Assembly (NCBI RefSeq): GCF_023614235.1
Contig: NZ_CP094264.1
Span: 4,836,001-4,900,000, forward strand
Origin: Streptomyces sp. MRC013
GTDB lineage: Bacteria; Actinomycetota; Actinomycetes; Streptomycetales; Streptomycetaceae
Reading direction: 5' to 3'
DNA length: 64,000 nt
Below the pieces are notes generated by a model. That model worked only from the letters and a program-made list of their open reading frames with translations. It was not told the origin of the DNA and searched no databases. Below, piece by piece: positions 1-8,660 of the stretch; positions within the stretch are counted from its first letter, which is position 1, and the number at the start of each line of letters is the position of its first letter. A program made the position numbers and the translations under genes.

Positions 1-10
1 ACGCGGACGG

Positions 11-229
11 TCATGCGGATGCCTCCAGGCGCGGACGGGGAATGGTGTGGCGGGAGCTGTAGCGCAGGTGCGGTGCGCAGACCTTGACCACGGAGAACTC
101 CTCGCGCTCGTATGGTCCCGTGGTCAGATCCACCACGACCGGAGCGGCGCCGACCCTCGCGGTGATCACGGACGCCAGGTACGTGGCCTCGGCCTGGTGC
201 GTCGGGGCATACGGGTGCCACAGCGTCAT
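11..229 (-). CDS. Small hypothetical protein (72 aa)
   Basis: I do not recognise the family. The protein opens with MTLWHPYAPTHQAEATYL and its middle (VITARVGAAPVVVDLTTG) has the balanced composition of a real Streptomyces protein rather than the Arg/Pro/Ala-rich look of shadow frames. No signal peptide or membrane segment is visible. It has no obvious operon partner here, because the downstream neighbour would lie outside the window. Calling it real is an inference from composition only. Confidence 0.4.
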   Translation of the reverse strand: MTLWHPYAPTHQAEATYLASVITARVGAAPVVVDLTTGPYEREEFSVVKVCAPHLRYSSRHTIPRPRLEASA

Positions 230-321
230 GCCACCACGTGTCCCGCGGCCGGCCGACGGGCCGTCGGCCGGCTCCGCCGGACGGTCCGCGAACCCTCTCT
301 TCGGGGGGTGCGCGGGCGGCG

Positions 322-533
322 TTACCAGGTCACCGGAAGGCGGAGGGGGAAGCGGCGGATGGTCTCGGTGTCCCAGCGCACCTCTTCCGGACAGACGCAG
401 ATCCCAGAACCGGGTGCGGTGGCAGCAGCCGCATCGTGCACGCGCGCAGGTCCTCGCGGTCCTCCGCCGGTACGGCGAGCAGTTCGCAGATCGTCAGATG
501 GGGTAGCAGCACCGACAGGCGTGTCCGCCACAT
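322..533 (-). pseudogene. Frameshifted remnant of an unknown protein
   Basis: One frame begins MWRTRLSVLLPHLTICELL and continues LRACTMRLLPPHPVLGS. A second frame then carries GSGICVCPEEVRWDTETI and ends FPLRLPVTW before a stop at 322. Joined at the shared Gly-Ser, the two pieces read as one continuous, well-composed protein, so I infer a single gene broken by a frameshift near position 400-420. The function is unknown. Its 5' end may extend further upstream, but no convincing start was found. Confidence 0.3.
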
Positions 534-914
534 TGACCGCCTCTGGTGACACGATCGGTTCCGGTGCCATCCTCGGATGGTCCCGGCCGACGATCGCGGC
601 CCGGCTCAGCCGCGGATCGCGCGTCACTGTGGTCGAAGGGGCGGGACACCACCCGGGCGCCGGTGGGCATGGGGTGACTCCCGCGGGTACGAGGGGAACG
701 GGACGCGGGCGGCGGTGTGATCATTCCGCCCGCTCGATGACTTCCCGCCTGGCTCCGCGTCCGAATACCGCCGAAGAGCTGACCGACCACGACAGCCCAC
801 AGGGCTGTCGTGGTCGGTGCTGACCTGCAGCCGGGCGGAGAGTCGTCCAGGGCGCCTGAGTCCCCCTGGCGGTCCGACACGCGCGTCCCGACCGGCTGCT
901 CCAGCGTGAGGCTC
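534..914. other. Non-coding or decayed stretch
   Basis: Overlapping frames on both strands have the biased Arg/Gly/Pro composition of random high-GC sequence. No start with a ribosome binding site and no recognisable domain was found. A gctgtcgtggtcgg-type imperfect dyad near 785-815 is the only structure noticed. Confidence 0.4.
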
Positions 915-1455
915 ATGTGTGCGCGTGTGTGCTGTGGCAGGCAGCCGGTCTTCGTGGGCCGGAACATGGGCTGGAAGCAGAGCCTGGACACCAACCTGTG
1001 GGTGCTATCCCGCGGGGCGGAGCGGGCGGGCATGGGAGCGGACGACCCGCTGCCGCTGCGGTGGAGCGCGTTACGGCAGGGCGGTGGCCATCGCGTACGA
1101 CTCCGCCACCACGGACGGGATCAACGAGGCGGGTCTTGGCGCGCATCTGCCGTGGCTGGCCGAACCGGACTATGGGGAGCGCGACCCGCGCCTGCCGGCC
1201 GTGAGCGCCGCACTGTGGACGCAGTACCTCCTGGACCGCTTCCCCACCGTCGCCGAGGCGGTCGACGCGCTGGAGGCCGAACTCTTCCAGGTGCGCCCAC
1301 AGGGGGACGCCCACGCGGGCACGTGGAGCACGGTGCACCTGGCGCTTGACCACGCCACGGGAGACTCGGCGGTCGTCGAGTGCCGGCATGCTCGCGACGT
1401 CACCGGCCGGTACGAGCCCCGTGAACCGTTCACTTTCGCCCTCGCGGGGGCGTGA
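915..1455 (+). pseudogene. Linear amide C-N hydrolase (choloylglycine hydrolase / penicillin acylase family), frameshifted and truncated
   Basis: The intact family (Ntn hydrolases, usually about 320-350 aa) cleaves linear amide bonds and uses an N-terminal Cys. Here an ATG at 915 starts MCARV, followed in the same frame by GRNMGWKQSLDTNLWVLSRG, the family's conserved N-terminal stretch, up to LPLRWSA. The reading then continues one base over as YGRAVAIAYDSATTDGINEA, GLGAHLPWLAEPDYGERD and TWSTVHLALDHATGDSAVVE. All of these are hallmark blocks. The shift falls near 1072, where one extra T restores TGG-AGC-GCG to TAC-GGC. After DSAVVE the homology stops and the C-terminal half is missing, so the gene is inactive both by frameshift and by truncation. 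Confidence 0.72.
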
Positions 1456-1509
1456 GGCGGCTTACGCTTCCAGCTCGCGAAGCCGTGGCCCGACGTCCGG
1501 GAGGGGCGG

Positions 1510-2082
1510 TCAGGGCACGAGGCTGTCGAGGTCGATGTCGAGGGGGATGGGGACAGAGACCTTCAACCGGTTGCGGTGGATGCCGGTGGCCACGTAGGTG
1601 CTGGTCATGGTGTCGAGTTCGTAGGTGTGGACGGTGGGGGCGCCGGTCTCGTCCTCGACGCGCCAGAAGTGGGGGATCCTGGCCTGTGCGTACTTGAAGG
1701 GCTTCAGGGAACGGTCGCGGTCCGCCGACTCCTCCGAGACGACCTCGATGACCAGGGCGACATCCTCGGGCGCGTACCACGTCCGGTCGGGGTCGTACGG
1801 GGCGGTCGTGACCAGGATGTCCGGCTCGGGGCGGCTCTTCTTGTCGAGCCTGACGGTCATCTCACGCTCGGCGTCGAACCCGACGGGGGCGGCCTGGCGC
1901 AGGGCGAAGGTCAGGTTCTCCACCAGCCGGGCGTGCCAGGACCGCTGCGGCGACATCATGAAGATCAGGGCTCCGTCGATGAGTTCGGTGTGCCGCGGTG
2001 CCTGGGCGAGACGGTCGAGGTCATCGGCTTCCCAGCCGCTGATCCTGGGCGGGATCATCCAGTCGGGGAGTTCGGCGGTCAC
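1510..2082 (-). CDS. Uma2 family endonuclease-like protein (DUF820)
   Basis: A 190-aa protein of the PD-(D/E)XK-like Uma2 family, which is greatly expanded in Streptomyces and cyanobacteria and mostly of unknown biological role. Family hallmarks in order are HTELIDGALIFMMSPQRSWH (about 31-50), the acidic RPEPDILVTTAPY block (about 84-96), the VALVIEVVSEESADRDRSLK core (about 108-127, with the catalytic-type E and K region) and YAQARIPHFWRVE (about 131-143). The start is a GTG preceded by a good ggagg ribosome site. It stands alone, facing away from decayed sequence on both sides. Nuclease activity is inferred from the fold family only. Confidence 0.85.
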   Translation of the reverse strand: MTAELPDWMIPPRISGWEADDLDRLAQAPRHTELIDGALIFMMSPQRSWHARLVENLTFALRQAAPVGFDAEREMTVRLDKKSRPEPDILVTTAPYDPDRTWYAPEDVALVIEVVSEESADRDRSLKPFKYAQARIPHFWRVEDETGAPTVHTYELDTMTSTYVATGIHRNRLKVSVPIPLDIDLDSLVP

Positions 2083-2439
2083 GGCTTCCTCCAGGCGCCT
2101 CGAAGAGGTCAGGGGCCCTCATCCCGGATCGCGGACACGGGCGCAACGCTGGTGTCAGCATAGTCGAGCGACCGGACCTCTCACTCGGCCCGTGTGGGTC
2201 CGACGAGCCGGAGGCCGGTGATCATCTCGGTGTGGATCTGGACGACGTGGCCCATGGACGAGCTGCTTCGGAGGAGTGGTGCACGTCAGCCTGAGCGCCG
2301 GGTCGAGGTCGGCCGACACCAGGCTTGCGATGTTGGCGAGGTCGCAGTGGAAGCCCCCGTCCTTGTCCTCACAGGTCAGGGGGCCCCGCAAGTGGTGCCC
2401 TGGCGTACGGCGGTGCCGCGGCTGGTTCCCGGGTTCCGC
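2083..2439. other. Intergenic or decayed sequence
   Basis: No ORF here has convincing composition. A short minus-strand frame (2155-2391) contains EDKDGGFHCDLANIASLV, which could be a scrap of a coding region, but it has no recognisable family and its tail is low complexity. Confidence 0.3.
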
Positions 2440-2680
2440 CGAGCCGTGCGGAGCGTCAACTGGTGCTGGACGCGGCCTGCCACGTGCGGGCCGCCCGCGC
2501 CCTCGACCGGCTCGCTCGGGACCTGGTTGACAGCTCGGAGCTCACCCGGATCGCCCTGGACGCGGATGCCTGGCCCTACAGCCGGCCGACCTCACCGGCG
2601 ATGCCTGGGACACGGTGGATGAGCGGCTGCGCTTCCTCGTGGCGAAGGTCCGGCACAGGCCGGACATGAACCTCAGCTGA
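2440..2680 (+). pseudogene. Remnant of an unknown protein with a late frameshift
   Basis: One frame reads LVLDAACHVRAARALDRLAR and DLVDSSELTRIALDADAW. The adjacent frame then reads ALQPADLTGDAWDTVDERLR and FLVAKVRHRPDMNLS, with a stop at 2678-2680. The pieces make a coherent helical C-terminus when joined near 2570, and a strong hairpin follows 20 bp after the stop, as expected for a genuine gene end. The N-terminal part is not identifiable. The function is unknown. Confidence 0.35.
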
Positions 2681-2700
2681 CCCGCTCCACCCTCTGCGCG

Positions 2701-2730
2701 GAAGGGCCCGCACGTCCGTGCGGGCCCTTC
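2701..2730 (+). terminator. Perfect 13-bp stem hairpin
   Basis: Arms GAAGGGCCCGCAC (2701-2713) and GTGCGGGCCCTTC (2718-2730) are perfectly complementary around a 4-nt GTCC loop. It lies about 20 bp after the remnant gene ending at 2680, consistent with a Streptomyces intrinsic terminator, which typically lacks a U-tract. Confidence 0.7.
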
Positions 2731-2877
2731 CGCGTCATCCCCTACTTTGCCGACGCACACGTCCTAGTGGGGCGTATCCCGGCCTCCCCGGTGGGAGACG
2801 AGTGGGAGGTAATAATGGCGTGGTGCTGCAGTCAGGCACGAGGAAATGCTGGATAGCGCTACCTGCGCAGCCCTGGT

Positions 2878-3750
2878 TCAGCCACCGGACTCGCCCGCGT
2901 GCGGGCTCAGCACACCCATGCTGACCAGCACGAGGAGCAGGATGCCGAGGACTATCCGGTAGATCACGAAGGGCATGAAGCTCTTGGTCGTGATGAACTT
3001 CATGAACCACGCGATGACCGCGTAGCCCACGCCGAACGCGATGACCGTCGCGAAGACGGTCGGTCCCCACGACACGTGGCCCTCGCCCACGGCCTTCAGC
3101 TCGAACACGCCCGAGGCCAGTACGGCGGGGATGGCCAGCAGGAAGGAGTAGCGGGCGGCCGCCTCACGCGTGTAGTTCATCAGCAGGCCGCCGCTGATGG
3201 TCGCACCCGACCGGGAGACGCCCGGGACCAGCGCCATCGCCTGGCACAGGCCGAAGACCAGACCGTCCCTGACGCCCAGGTCCCGCAGCGTCTTGCGCTC
3301 CTGCGCCGCCCGGTGGCGGCCGCCCTCCTGCGCGCGCGCCGCCATCCGGTCGGCCACGCCCAGCACGACGCCGAGCACGATCAGGGTCGTGGCGATCAGC
3401 CGCAGGTCGCGGAACGGGCCCTCGATGTGGTCCTTCAGGGTCACCCCCAGCACGCCGATCGGTATCGACCCGACGATCACCAGCCAGCCCGTCCGGGCGT
3501 CGTGGTCGGAGCGCATGGACCTGTCCGTCAGCGACCGGAACCAGGCCGACACGATGCGGCCGATGTCCTTGCGGAAGTAGATCAGGACCGCCGCCTCGGT
3601 ACCGATCTGCGTGATCGCCGTGAAGGCGGCCCCCGGGTCCTGCCAGCCCGCGAACGCGGCGGTGAGGCGCAGGTGGGCGCTGGAGGAGATCGGAAGGAAC
3701 TCCGTCAGCCCCTGGACGAGTCCGAGGATGAGCGATTCGAACCAATTCAT
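2878..3750 (-). CDS. uppP: Undecaprenyl-diphosphate phosphatase
   Basis: Integral membrane phosphatase that recycles undecaprenyl pyrophosphate to undecaprenyl phosphate for peptidoglycan and wall-polymer synthesis; it also gives bacitracin tolerance (BacA family). The 290-aa protein shows GLVQGLTEFLPISSSAHL at residues 10-27, the acidic FTAITQIGTEAAVLIYF segment and the catalytic PGVSRSGATISGGL motif (about 178-191), within roughly eight hydrophobic spans. The ATG at 3750 was chosen because MNWFESLILGLVQG is the family's standard N-terminus. The frame stays open far upstream but that part is low-complexity and overlaps another gene. It is monocistronic, with the TVP38 gene upstream on the same strand about 100 bp away. 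Confidence 0.95.
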   Translation of the reverse strand: MNWFESLILGLVQGLTEFLPISSSAHLRLTAAFAGWQDPGAAFTAITQIGTEAAVLIYFRKDIGRIVSAWFRSLTDRSMRSDHDARTGWLVIVGSIPIGVLGVTLKDHIEGPFRDLRLIATTLIVLGVVLGVADRMAARAQEGGRHRAAQERKTLRDLGVRDGLVFGLCQAMALVPGVSRSGATISGGLLMNYTREAAARYSFLLAIPAVLASGVFELKAVGEGHVSWGPTVFATVIAFGVGYAVIAWFMKFITTKSFMPFVIYRIVLGILLLVLVSMGVLSPHAGESGG

Positions 3751-3854
3751 GGGGCCAGGGCCGTCCCGGAATGTGCGTGTGCCGTCGGTGGAGTCGGTGC
3801 AGCGTACCGCTTCACGGTGAACGTGTGGTGATCTCCCCGCGACCTGAAGCGGCG

Positions 3855-4571
3855 TCAGGACGTGGCCGCCGGCCGCAGTCGGTGCCGCTTGCGCCAGGCG
3901 GTGAACGCCCCGGCGGCCACGCTGAGCGCGATGAACCCGGCCGACAGGAGGAAGGCCGGGGAGTCCGGTGCCGCGGCCCGGCTCCCGGCGACCACGTACG
4001 CCGCCGTGTTCGGCACGCAGCCCAGCGCCGTGCCCAGCAGGAACGGCGCGTACCCCACGCGCGAGATCGCCGCGCCGTAGTTGGCCGCGGCGAACGGCAC
4101 CCCGGGGAACAGCCGGATCGCCAGCGTCGACCGGAACCCGTGCCGGCCGAACTGCCCGTCGGCCGCCTCCGCCCAGCGACCCCGCAGCAGCGGGCGCAGC
4201 GCGTCCCGGCCCAGGGCGCGGCCGAGCGCGAACGCGACGCCCGCACCGAGGACGGTCCCGGCGACGGCCGCGGCGAGCCCCGCCTGCGCGCCGAAGAGCG
4301 CGCCCGACGCCAGGTTCAGCACGGGACGCGGCACGAACGCGGCGGTGCACAGCCCGTACGCGATCCCGAACAGCACGACGGCGCCCGCGCCGCCCGCCTG
4401 CGGCGGCCAGCCCCCGTCCGTGAGGAGCCGGTGCGGCTCGTACGCCACGACCGCCGCCCCGGCGCCCGCGAGCAGGCAGACCAGCAGCGACAGCCGCGAC
4501 CGGGGCGAGAGGAGGAGGCGGGGGAAGCGCGGGGCGGAACCGGCCTGGGGCCGGGGGGCGGGCTCGGGCAC
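3855..4571 (-). CDS. TVP38/TMEM64 family membrane protein (VTT domain)
   Basis: A 238-aa membrane protein with a VTT (SNARE-associated, DedA-superfamily) domain. The pieces are [16 protein letters not shown] (about 79-94), [20 protein letters not shown], then [18 protein letters not shown] (about 153-170) with the family's re-entrant-loop Arg/Pro pattern, and [12 protein letters not shown]. DedA/VTT proteins are linked to flipping undecaprenyl phosphate and other lipids. The neighbouring uppP on the same strand makes a lipid-carrier connection attractive, but that is an inference. The start is a GTG at 4571 ahead of a Pro/Arg-rich cytoplasmic tail; a downstream start is possible. Confidence 0.85.
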   Translation of the reverse strand: MPEPAPRPQAGSAPRFPRLLLSPRSRLSLLVCLLAGAGAAVVAYEPHRLLTDGGWPPQAGGAGAVVLFGIAYGLCTAAFVPRPVLNLASGALFGAQAGLAAAVAGTVLGAGVAFALGRALGRDALRPLLRGRWAEAADGQFGRHGFRSTLAIRLFPGVPFAAANYGAAISRVGYAPFLLGTALGCVPNTAAYVVAGSRAAAPDSPAFLLSAGFIALSVAAGAFTAWRKRHRLRPAATS

Positions 4572-4891
4572 CCGGGGAGCCTAACCGACGCCGCCGCGCC
4601 CCCGCCGTGACCGGCGCCGCACCCCGCCTGCGCCCCGGCACGCGCCGGAGCCGCGGAAAACCGCTCGACGCGCGCGGTCCGCCGGGGCAGGATCGTCCGC
4701 ATGTTCCGGTACGCCTTCCTCGCAGCGTCGTCCGCGGTCGCGGACGCGCCGAAGGCTGCCGCCCTCGTCCTGGACGGCGCCCGAAGCTGACCCTCCCCGG
4801 ATCGTCCGGCGGGCCCCGCAGGGGGGAGGGTCGGCACGGCCGAGGGGTCCCCAGCCACACGCTTCGAGTTCCGGAGAGGAACCGCCCCGTC

Positions 4892-6067
4892 ATGTCCAGG
4901 ACGGCTTACGTGCGCACCAAACCGCACCTCAACATCGGCACCATGGGCCACGTCGACCACGGCAAGACCACTCTCACCGCGGCCATCACCAAGGTCCTCA
5001 GCGAGCGCTCCGGCAGCGGCACCTCCTACGTCGCGTCCGACCGGATCGACCGGGCGCCCGAGGAGGCGCGGCGCGGCATCACGATCAACCTCGCGCACGT
5101 CGAGTACGAGACCGACACCCGCCACTACGCCCACGTCGACATGCCCGGCCACGCCGACTACGTCAAGAACATGGTGACCGGCGCGGCCCAGCTCGACGGG
5201 GCCGTCCTCGTCGTCTCCGCTCTCGACGGCGTCATGCCGCAGACCGCCGAGCACCTCCTGCTCGCCCGCCAGGTCGGCGTCGACCACGTCGTCGTCGCCC
5301 TCAACAAGGCCGACGCGGGCGACGACGAGCTCACCGACCTCGTCGAACTGGAGGTGCGCGAACTGCTCACCGCGCACGGCTACGGCGGCGACTCCGTCCC
5401 GGTCGTGCGGGTCTCCGGGCTGAGGGCGCTGGAGGGCGACCCGCGCTGGACGGCCTCGATCGAGGCGCTGCTCGACGCGGTCGACACGTACGTGCCGACG
5501 CCGGTGCGGTACGTGGAGGCGCCGTTCCTGATGCCCGTCGAGAACGTCCTCACCGTCGCCGGGCGGGGCACGGTCGTCACCGGGGCCGTCGAGCGCGGCA
5601 CCGTGCGGGTCGGCGACCGCGTGGAGGTGCTCGGCGCCGGGGTGGAGACCGTCGTCACCGGCGTGGAGACGTTCGGCAGGCCGATGGAGTTCGCGCAGGC
5701 CGGCGACAACGTCGCGCTGCTCCTGCGCGGGGTGCCGCGCGCCGCGGTCCGCCGCGGCCACGTGGCGGCCGAGCCGGGCAGCGTCGTGCCCGGGCGGCGC
5801 TTCACGGCGCGGGTGCACGTCCTGTCGGCCCGCGAGGGCGGCCGGTCGACCCCCGTGGCGACCGGGTACCGCCCGCAGTTCCACATCCGCACCGCGGACG
5901 TGGTCGGCGAGGTCGACCTGGGCGGGGCGGCCGTCGCCCGCCCCGGGGAGACGGTCACCATGACCGTCGAGCTGGGGCGCGCCGTGCCGCTGGAGCCGGG
6001 CCTCGGCTTCGCGATCCGCGAGGGCGGCCGCACGGTCGGCGCGGGCACCGTGGGCGAGCTGCTCTGA
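4892..6067 (+). CDS. tuf3: Elongation factor Tu, divergent third copy (EF-Tu3)
   Basis: A 391-aa translational GTPase that delivers aminoacyl-tRNA to the ribosome. G1 is GHVDHGKT (19-26), G2 GITI (62-65), G3 DMPGH (83-87; ordinary EF-Tu has DCPGH) and G4 NKAD (138-141), followed by EF-Tu domains 2 and 3 ([25 protein letters not shown] block). It is alone, not next to fusA, rpsG or rpsL as the housekeeping tuf1 is, and is clearly diverged (for example [20 protein letters not shown]). This matches the tuf3 class known in S. coelicolor and S. ramocissimus, reported there to be under positive stringent (ppGpp) control. The ATG at 4892 has ggagagga 11 nt upstream. The longer frame upstream is noise. 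Confidence 0.93.
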   Translation: MSRTAYVRTKPHLNIGTMGHVDHGKTTLTAAITKVLSERSGSGTSYVASDRIDRAPEEARRGITINLAHVEYETDTRHYAHVDMPGHADYVKNMVTGAAQLDGAVLVVSALDGVMPQTAEHLLLARQVGVDHVVVALNKADAGDDELTDLVELEVRELLTAHGYGGDSVPVVRVSGLRALEGDPRWTASIEALLDAVDTYVPTPVRYVEAPFLMPVENVLTVAGRGTVVTGAVERGTVRVGDRVEVLGAGVETVVTGVETFGRPMEFAQAGDNVALLLRGVPRAAVRRGHVAAEPGSVVPGRRFTARVHVLSAREGGRSTPVATGYRPQFHIRTADVVGEVDLGGAAVARPGETVTMTVELGRAVPLEPGLGFAIREGGRTVGAGTVGELL

Positions 6068-6095
6068 CGCGCGGCGCGGCTGGGAGGATGGGGCG

Positions 6096-6941
6096 GTGAA
6101 CGAGCCCGTACCCGTACTCCGCGCCGTCGACGGCGGCACCGCCAGGCTCCTGCCGGACATCGACCGGGAGCGGGCCTGGCTGCTGACCGTCGACGGCGCG
6201 CCGCAGTCGTACGTCGACCTCGACGACCCGACGCACCTGGAGTTCGAGTACGCCCGGCGCCTCGCCCTCGTCGTGGACGCCGCCGGCGGCGGGGGCGCCC
6301 CGCTCGACGCGGTCCACCTGGGGGGCGGCGCGCTGACCCTGCCCCGGTACGTCGCGGCGACCCGGCCCGGCTCCCGGCAGGAGGTTGTGGAGGCGGACCG
6401 GGGGCTGCTCGCGCTGGTCGCGGAGCACCTGCCCCTACCGGCGGGTTCGGGGATCACCGTGCACCGCGCGGATGCGCGGGCGTGGCTGGAGGCGGCGCCC
6501 GCGCGGTCGGCGGACCTGGTGGTGGGGGACGTGTTCGGCGGTTCGCGGGTGCCGGCGCACCTGACGTCCGTCGAGTACGCGCGCGAGGTGGAGCGGGTCC
6601 TGCGGCCGGACGGGTGTTACGCGGCGAACCTGGCGGACGGCGCGCCGCTCCGGTTCCTCCGCTCGCAGCTGGCCACCCTCGCGGCCGTGTTCGGGGAACT
6701 GGCGCTGATCGCCGAGCCGGCGGTGCTGCGGGGGCGGCGCTTCGGCAACGTGGTCCTGGTCGCCTCGCACGCGCCGGTCGACACGGTCCGGCTGGCCCGC
6801 CGGGCGGCCGCCGACGCGTTCCCCGCGCGGGTGGAGCACGGGCCGGCCCTGGCGCGGCTCACCGGCGGCGCGGCGGTGGTGCGGGACGCGGACGCGGTGC
6901 CCTCCCCCGAGCCGCCCGGCGGTGCGTTCGGCATCGGCTGA
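6096..6941 (+). CDS. Spermidine synthase-like class I SAM/aminopropyltransferase-fold protein
   Basis: A 281-aa protein with the polyamine-synthase fold. Visible motifs are QSYVDLDDPTHLEFEYARR (37-55), the Rossmann motif AVHLGGGALTLPRYVAATRP (about 71-90), the acidic binding residue in EVVEADRGL and the DLVVGDVFGGSRVPAHL block (about 139-155) corresponding to the active-site loop. The N-terminal beta domain is short, as in the actinobacterial spermidine-synthase-like proteins whose substrates are unproven, so polyamine synthesis is not certain. It starts with GTG at 6096, 28 bp after tuf3 and downstream of it, so the two may be co-transcribed. Confidence 0.8.
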   Translation: MNEPVPVLRAVDGGTARLLPDIDRERAWLLTVDGAPQSYVDLDDPTHLEFEYARRLALVVDAAGGGGAPLDAVHLGGGALTLPRYVAATRPGSRQEVVEADRGLLALVAEHLPLPAGSGITVHRADARAWLEAAPARSADLVVGDVFGGSRVPAHLTSVEYAREVERVLRPDGCYAANLADGAPLRFLRSQLATLAAVFGELALIAEPAVLRGRRFGNVVLVASHAPVDTVRLARRAAADAFPARVEHGPALARLTGGAAVVRDADAVPSPEPPGGAFGIG

Positions 6942-7051
6942 CGGCGCCGGCCCCGGACAGCTCCCCGGTGCTGTGACCGCACGGGTTCGCCGGGCCGGCG
7001 GGCGGAACGGCTGGGTGGCGGCGAGCGTCCGTTCCGACCGCCGGAGGCGCG

Positions 7052-7770
7052 GTGCCCGAACCTGTACGGGTACGCGGACTGACCGACCGGGAAGGGCAAA
7101 GGCTCCAGCGCATCGTGCGTCGGGGCGGTGGCGGCCCGGCGCGCTACCGGTGGGCGACGGTGGCAACCGCGTCCCGGCGGCCGTCCGGCCGGCCCAGGCC
7201 GACGGGGGCACCGTGCGGGATGCGGTCCACCGTTTCGTCGAGATCGGCCCGGCCCGTCCGGACCCTCACCGGGCGGGCGGCCGCCCCCGCCGACCCGGCA
7301 CCGGAGACGAGGACTCCGGCACCCGGACGGCCGCCACCCGCTCCACCGACCCCGGCCAGTCCTTCACGCGCCGGTCGACCCGTGAACCCGCCGCCCACCC
7401 GCGCCGCGTGCACGGACTCGTCATCCGGGCCGGCCGGGAATCCTTCGGCGCCCGCTGCCGTGCAACGGGACGGCGTTCCAACGCACCGGGGCACGGAGGG
7501 AGTCCCCAGGCCCCGAACGCGATGCCGAGCCCGCCCCACGCGTCCCGGGCCAACCCCGTCGGGGCGTACTTCGGCCCCCTGCGGCAGCTCACCCCGGCCG
7601 ACTCCGACCATCCGAACCACACGGCGCGGACCCGGGTCCCGCGTCGCTGCCCGCGCCGGCGCAACGCGAACGCCCGCCACCCCGACGCGCGCGCCGCCCA
7701 GCGCGGGGGACGCGCCCGCACCGGCACGGAGAAGGGCGCCCGCTGGGGCGGGCGCCCCGCGTCCGACACG
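7052..7770 (+). pseudogene. IS630-family transposase, frameshifted and with its catalytic core deleted
   Basis: The frame from GTG 7052 reads PEPVRVRGLTDREGQRLQRI and VRRGGGGPARYRWA, the standard N-terminus of Streptomyces IS630 transposases (helix-turn-helix domain). Near 7150 homology jumps one frame to GDGGNRVPAAVRPAQADGG, TVRDAVHRFVEIG, AGGRPRRPGTGDEDS, then FTRRSTREPAAHPRRVHG. The next recognisable block, AYFGPLRQLTPADSDHPNH, is from the C-terminal end and is followed by RRRNANARHPDARAAQR and the terminal KGARWGGRP. Everything between, including the three DDE catalytic residues and several hundred bases, is gone. No terminal inverted repeats were found. This is an old relic. Confidence 0.78.
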
Positions 7771-7808
7771 GCCCGACCAGGAACCGGGCCTACCTCCCCG
7801 GCACGTCG

Positions 7809-8660
7809 CTAGCCGACCCGCTGCATCGCTTTCCGGTGCCGTTCCGCCATCGCGGCTCCGGACTCGCGGCGGGCCATCCTGCGCAGGACGGGTGGCGCCA
7901 GGAGCAGTCCGGCGACCGCCCAGGCGCCCAGTACGCCCGCCGTCTCCAGGTGCCGCCAGGACGCGCCGATCTCGGCGGCGACCGCATCGGCCGGCAGCAG
8001 CGCCGAGCGGAGCCCGAGGCCGAGCCAGTACACGGGGAAGACCTGCCCGACGATCTGCAGCCACTCGGGCAGCTTCGACAGAGGGAAGTAGATGCCGGAG
8101 ACCACCACGAGTCCCATCACCGGGAGCATCAGCAACCCGACGGTGCGCGGACTGTCGACGAGCGAGCCGATGACGGCGCCCACCGGCAGGGTCGCCAGGA
8201 GACCCAGCGGCACCACCCACACCAGCGTCGGCAGCGCTCCGCCGCCCTGCCGGGCGACCCCGTCCACCAGGAACACGCCAACGGCGAAGGGGAGCGCCAT
8301 GGAGACGAGAGCCGTCCCCGAGACCATGACGATCTTGCCGACCAGGTGACCGACCATGCCGTGAGGCACGGCTTTGGCCCGCAGCAGGGTGCCGTCCTCG
8401 CGCTCGGCCGCCAGCAGCTGCGCCGTGGTCATCGTCCCGGTGAACGCGAGCGTCATCCCCAGCACGCTCGGCAGCATGAACGCGCCGGCCGAGATGCCGG
8501 CGCCCTTCAGCGGGTCGTCCCCGACCAGGAGCAGCGGCACGACGAGCAGAACCGTCCACAGCGCGTAACCGACAACGTCCTGGCCGGTGGTGAAGGTCTG
8601 CCGAAGTTCCGTCCAGCCGCGCCGCACCCCTACCACCGCCGCGTACCACACCGGACTCAT
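7809..8660 (-). CDS. ABC-2 type transporter permease
   Basis: A 283-aa membrane subunit of an ABC exporter with about six hydrophobic spans: VVGYALWTVLLVVPLLLVG, LPSVLGMTLAFTGTMT, a long TALVSMALPFAVGVFLV span, PTLVWVVPLGLLATLPVGAV, LLMLPVMGLVVVSGIYFPL and a C-terminal WAVAGLLLAPPVL. The LLAAEREDGTLLRAKAVP stretch between the second and third spans is the typical ABC-2 coupling segment. Its ATG overlaps the stop of the ATPase gene by 4 bp, so the pair is translationally coupled. The substrate is unknown; such two-gene exporters in Streptomyces often carry drugs or lipopeptides. Confidence 0.88.
   Translation of the reverse strand: MSPVWYAAVVGVRRGWTELRQTFTTGQDVVGYALWTVLLVVPLLLVGDDPLKGAGISAGAFMLPSVLGMTLAFTGTMTTAQLLAAEREDGTLLRAKAVPHGMVGHLVGKIVMVSGTALVSMALPFAVGVFLVDGVARQGGGALPTLVWVVPLGLLATLPVGAVIGSLVDSPRTVGLLMLPVMGLVVVSGIYFPLSKLPEWLQIVGQVFPVYWLGLGLRSALLPADAVAAEIGASWRHLETAGVLGAWAVAGLLLAPPVLRRMARRESGAAMAERHRKAMQRVG

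Noticed and set aside
2701..2730. Riboswitch or small RNA
   Set aside because: A single simple perfect hairpin right after a gene end is best explained as a terminator.
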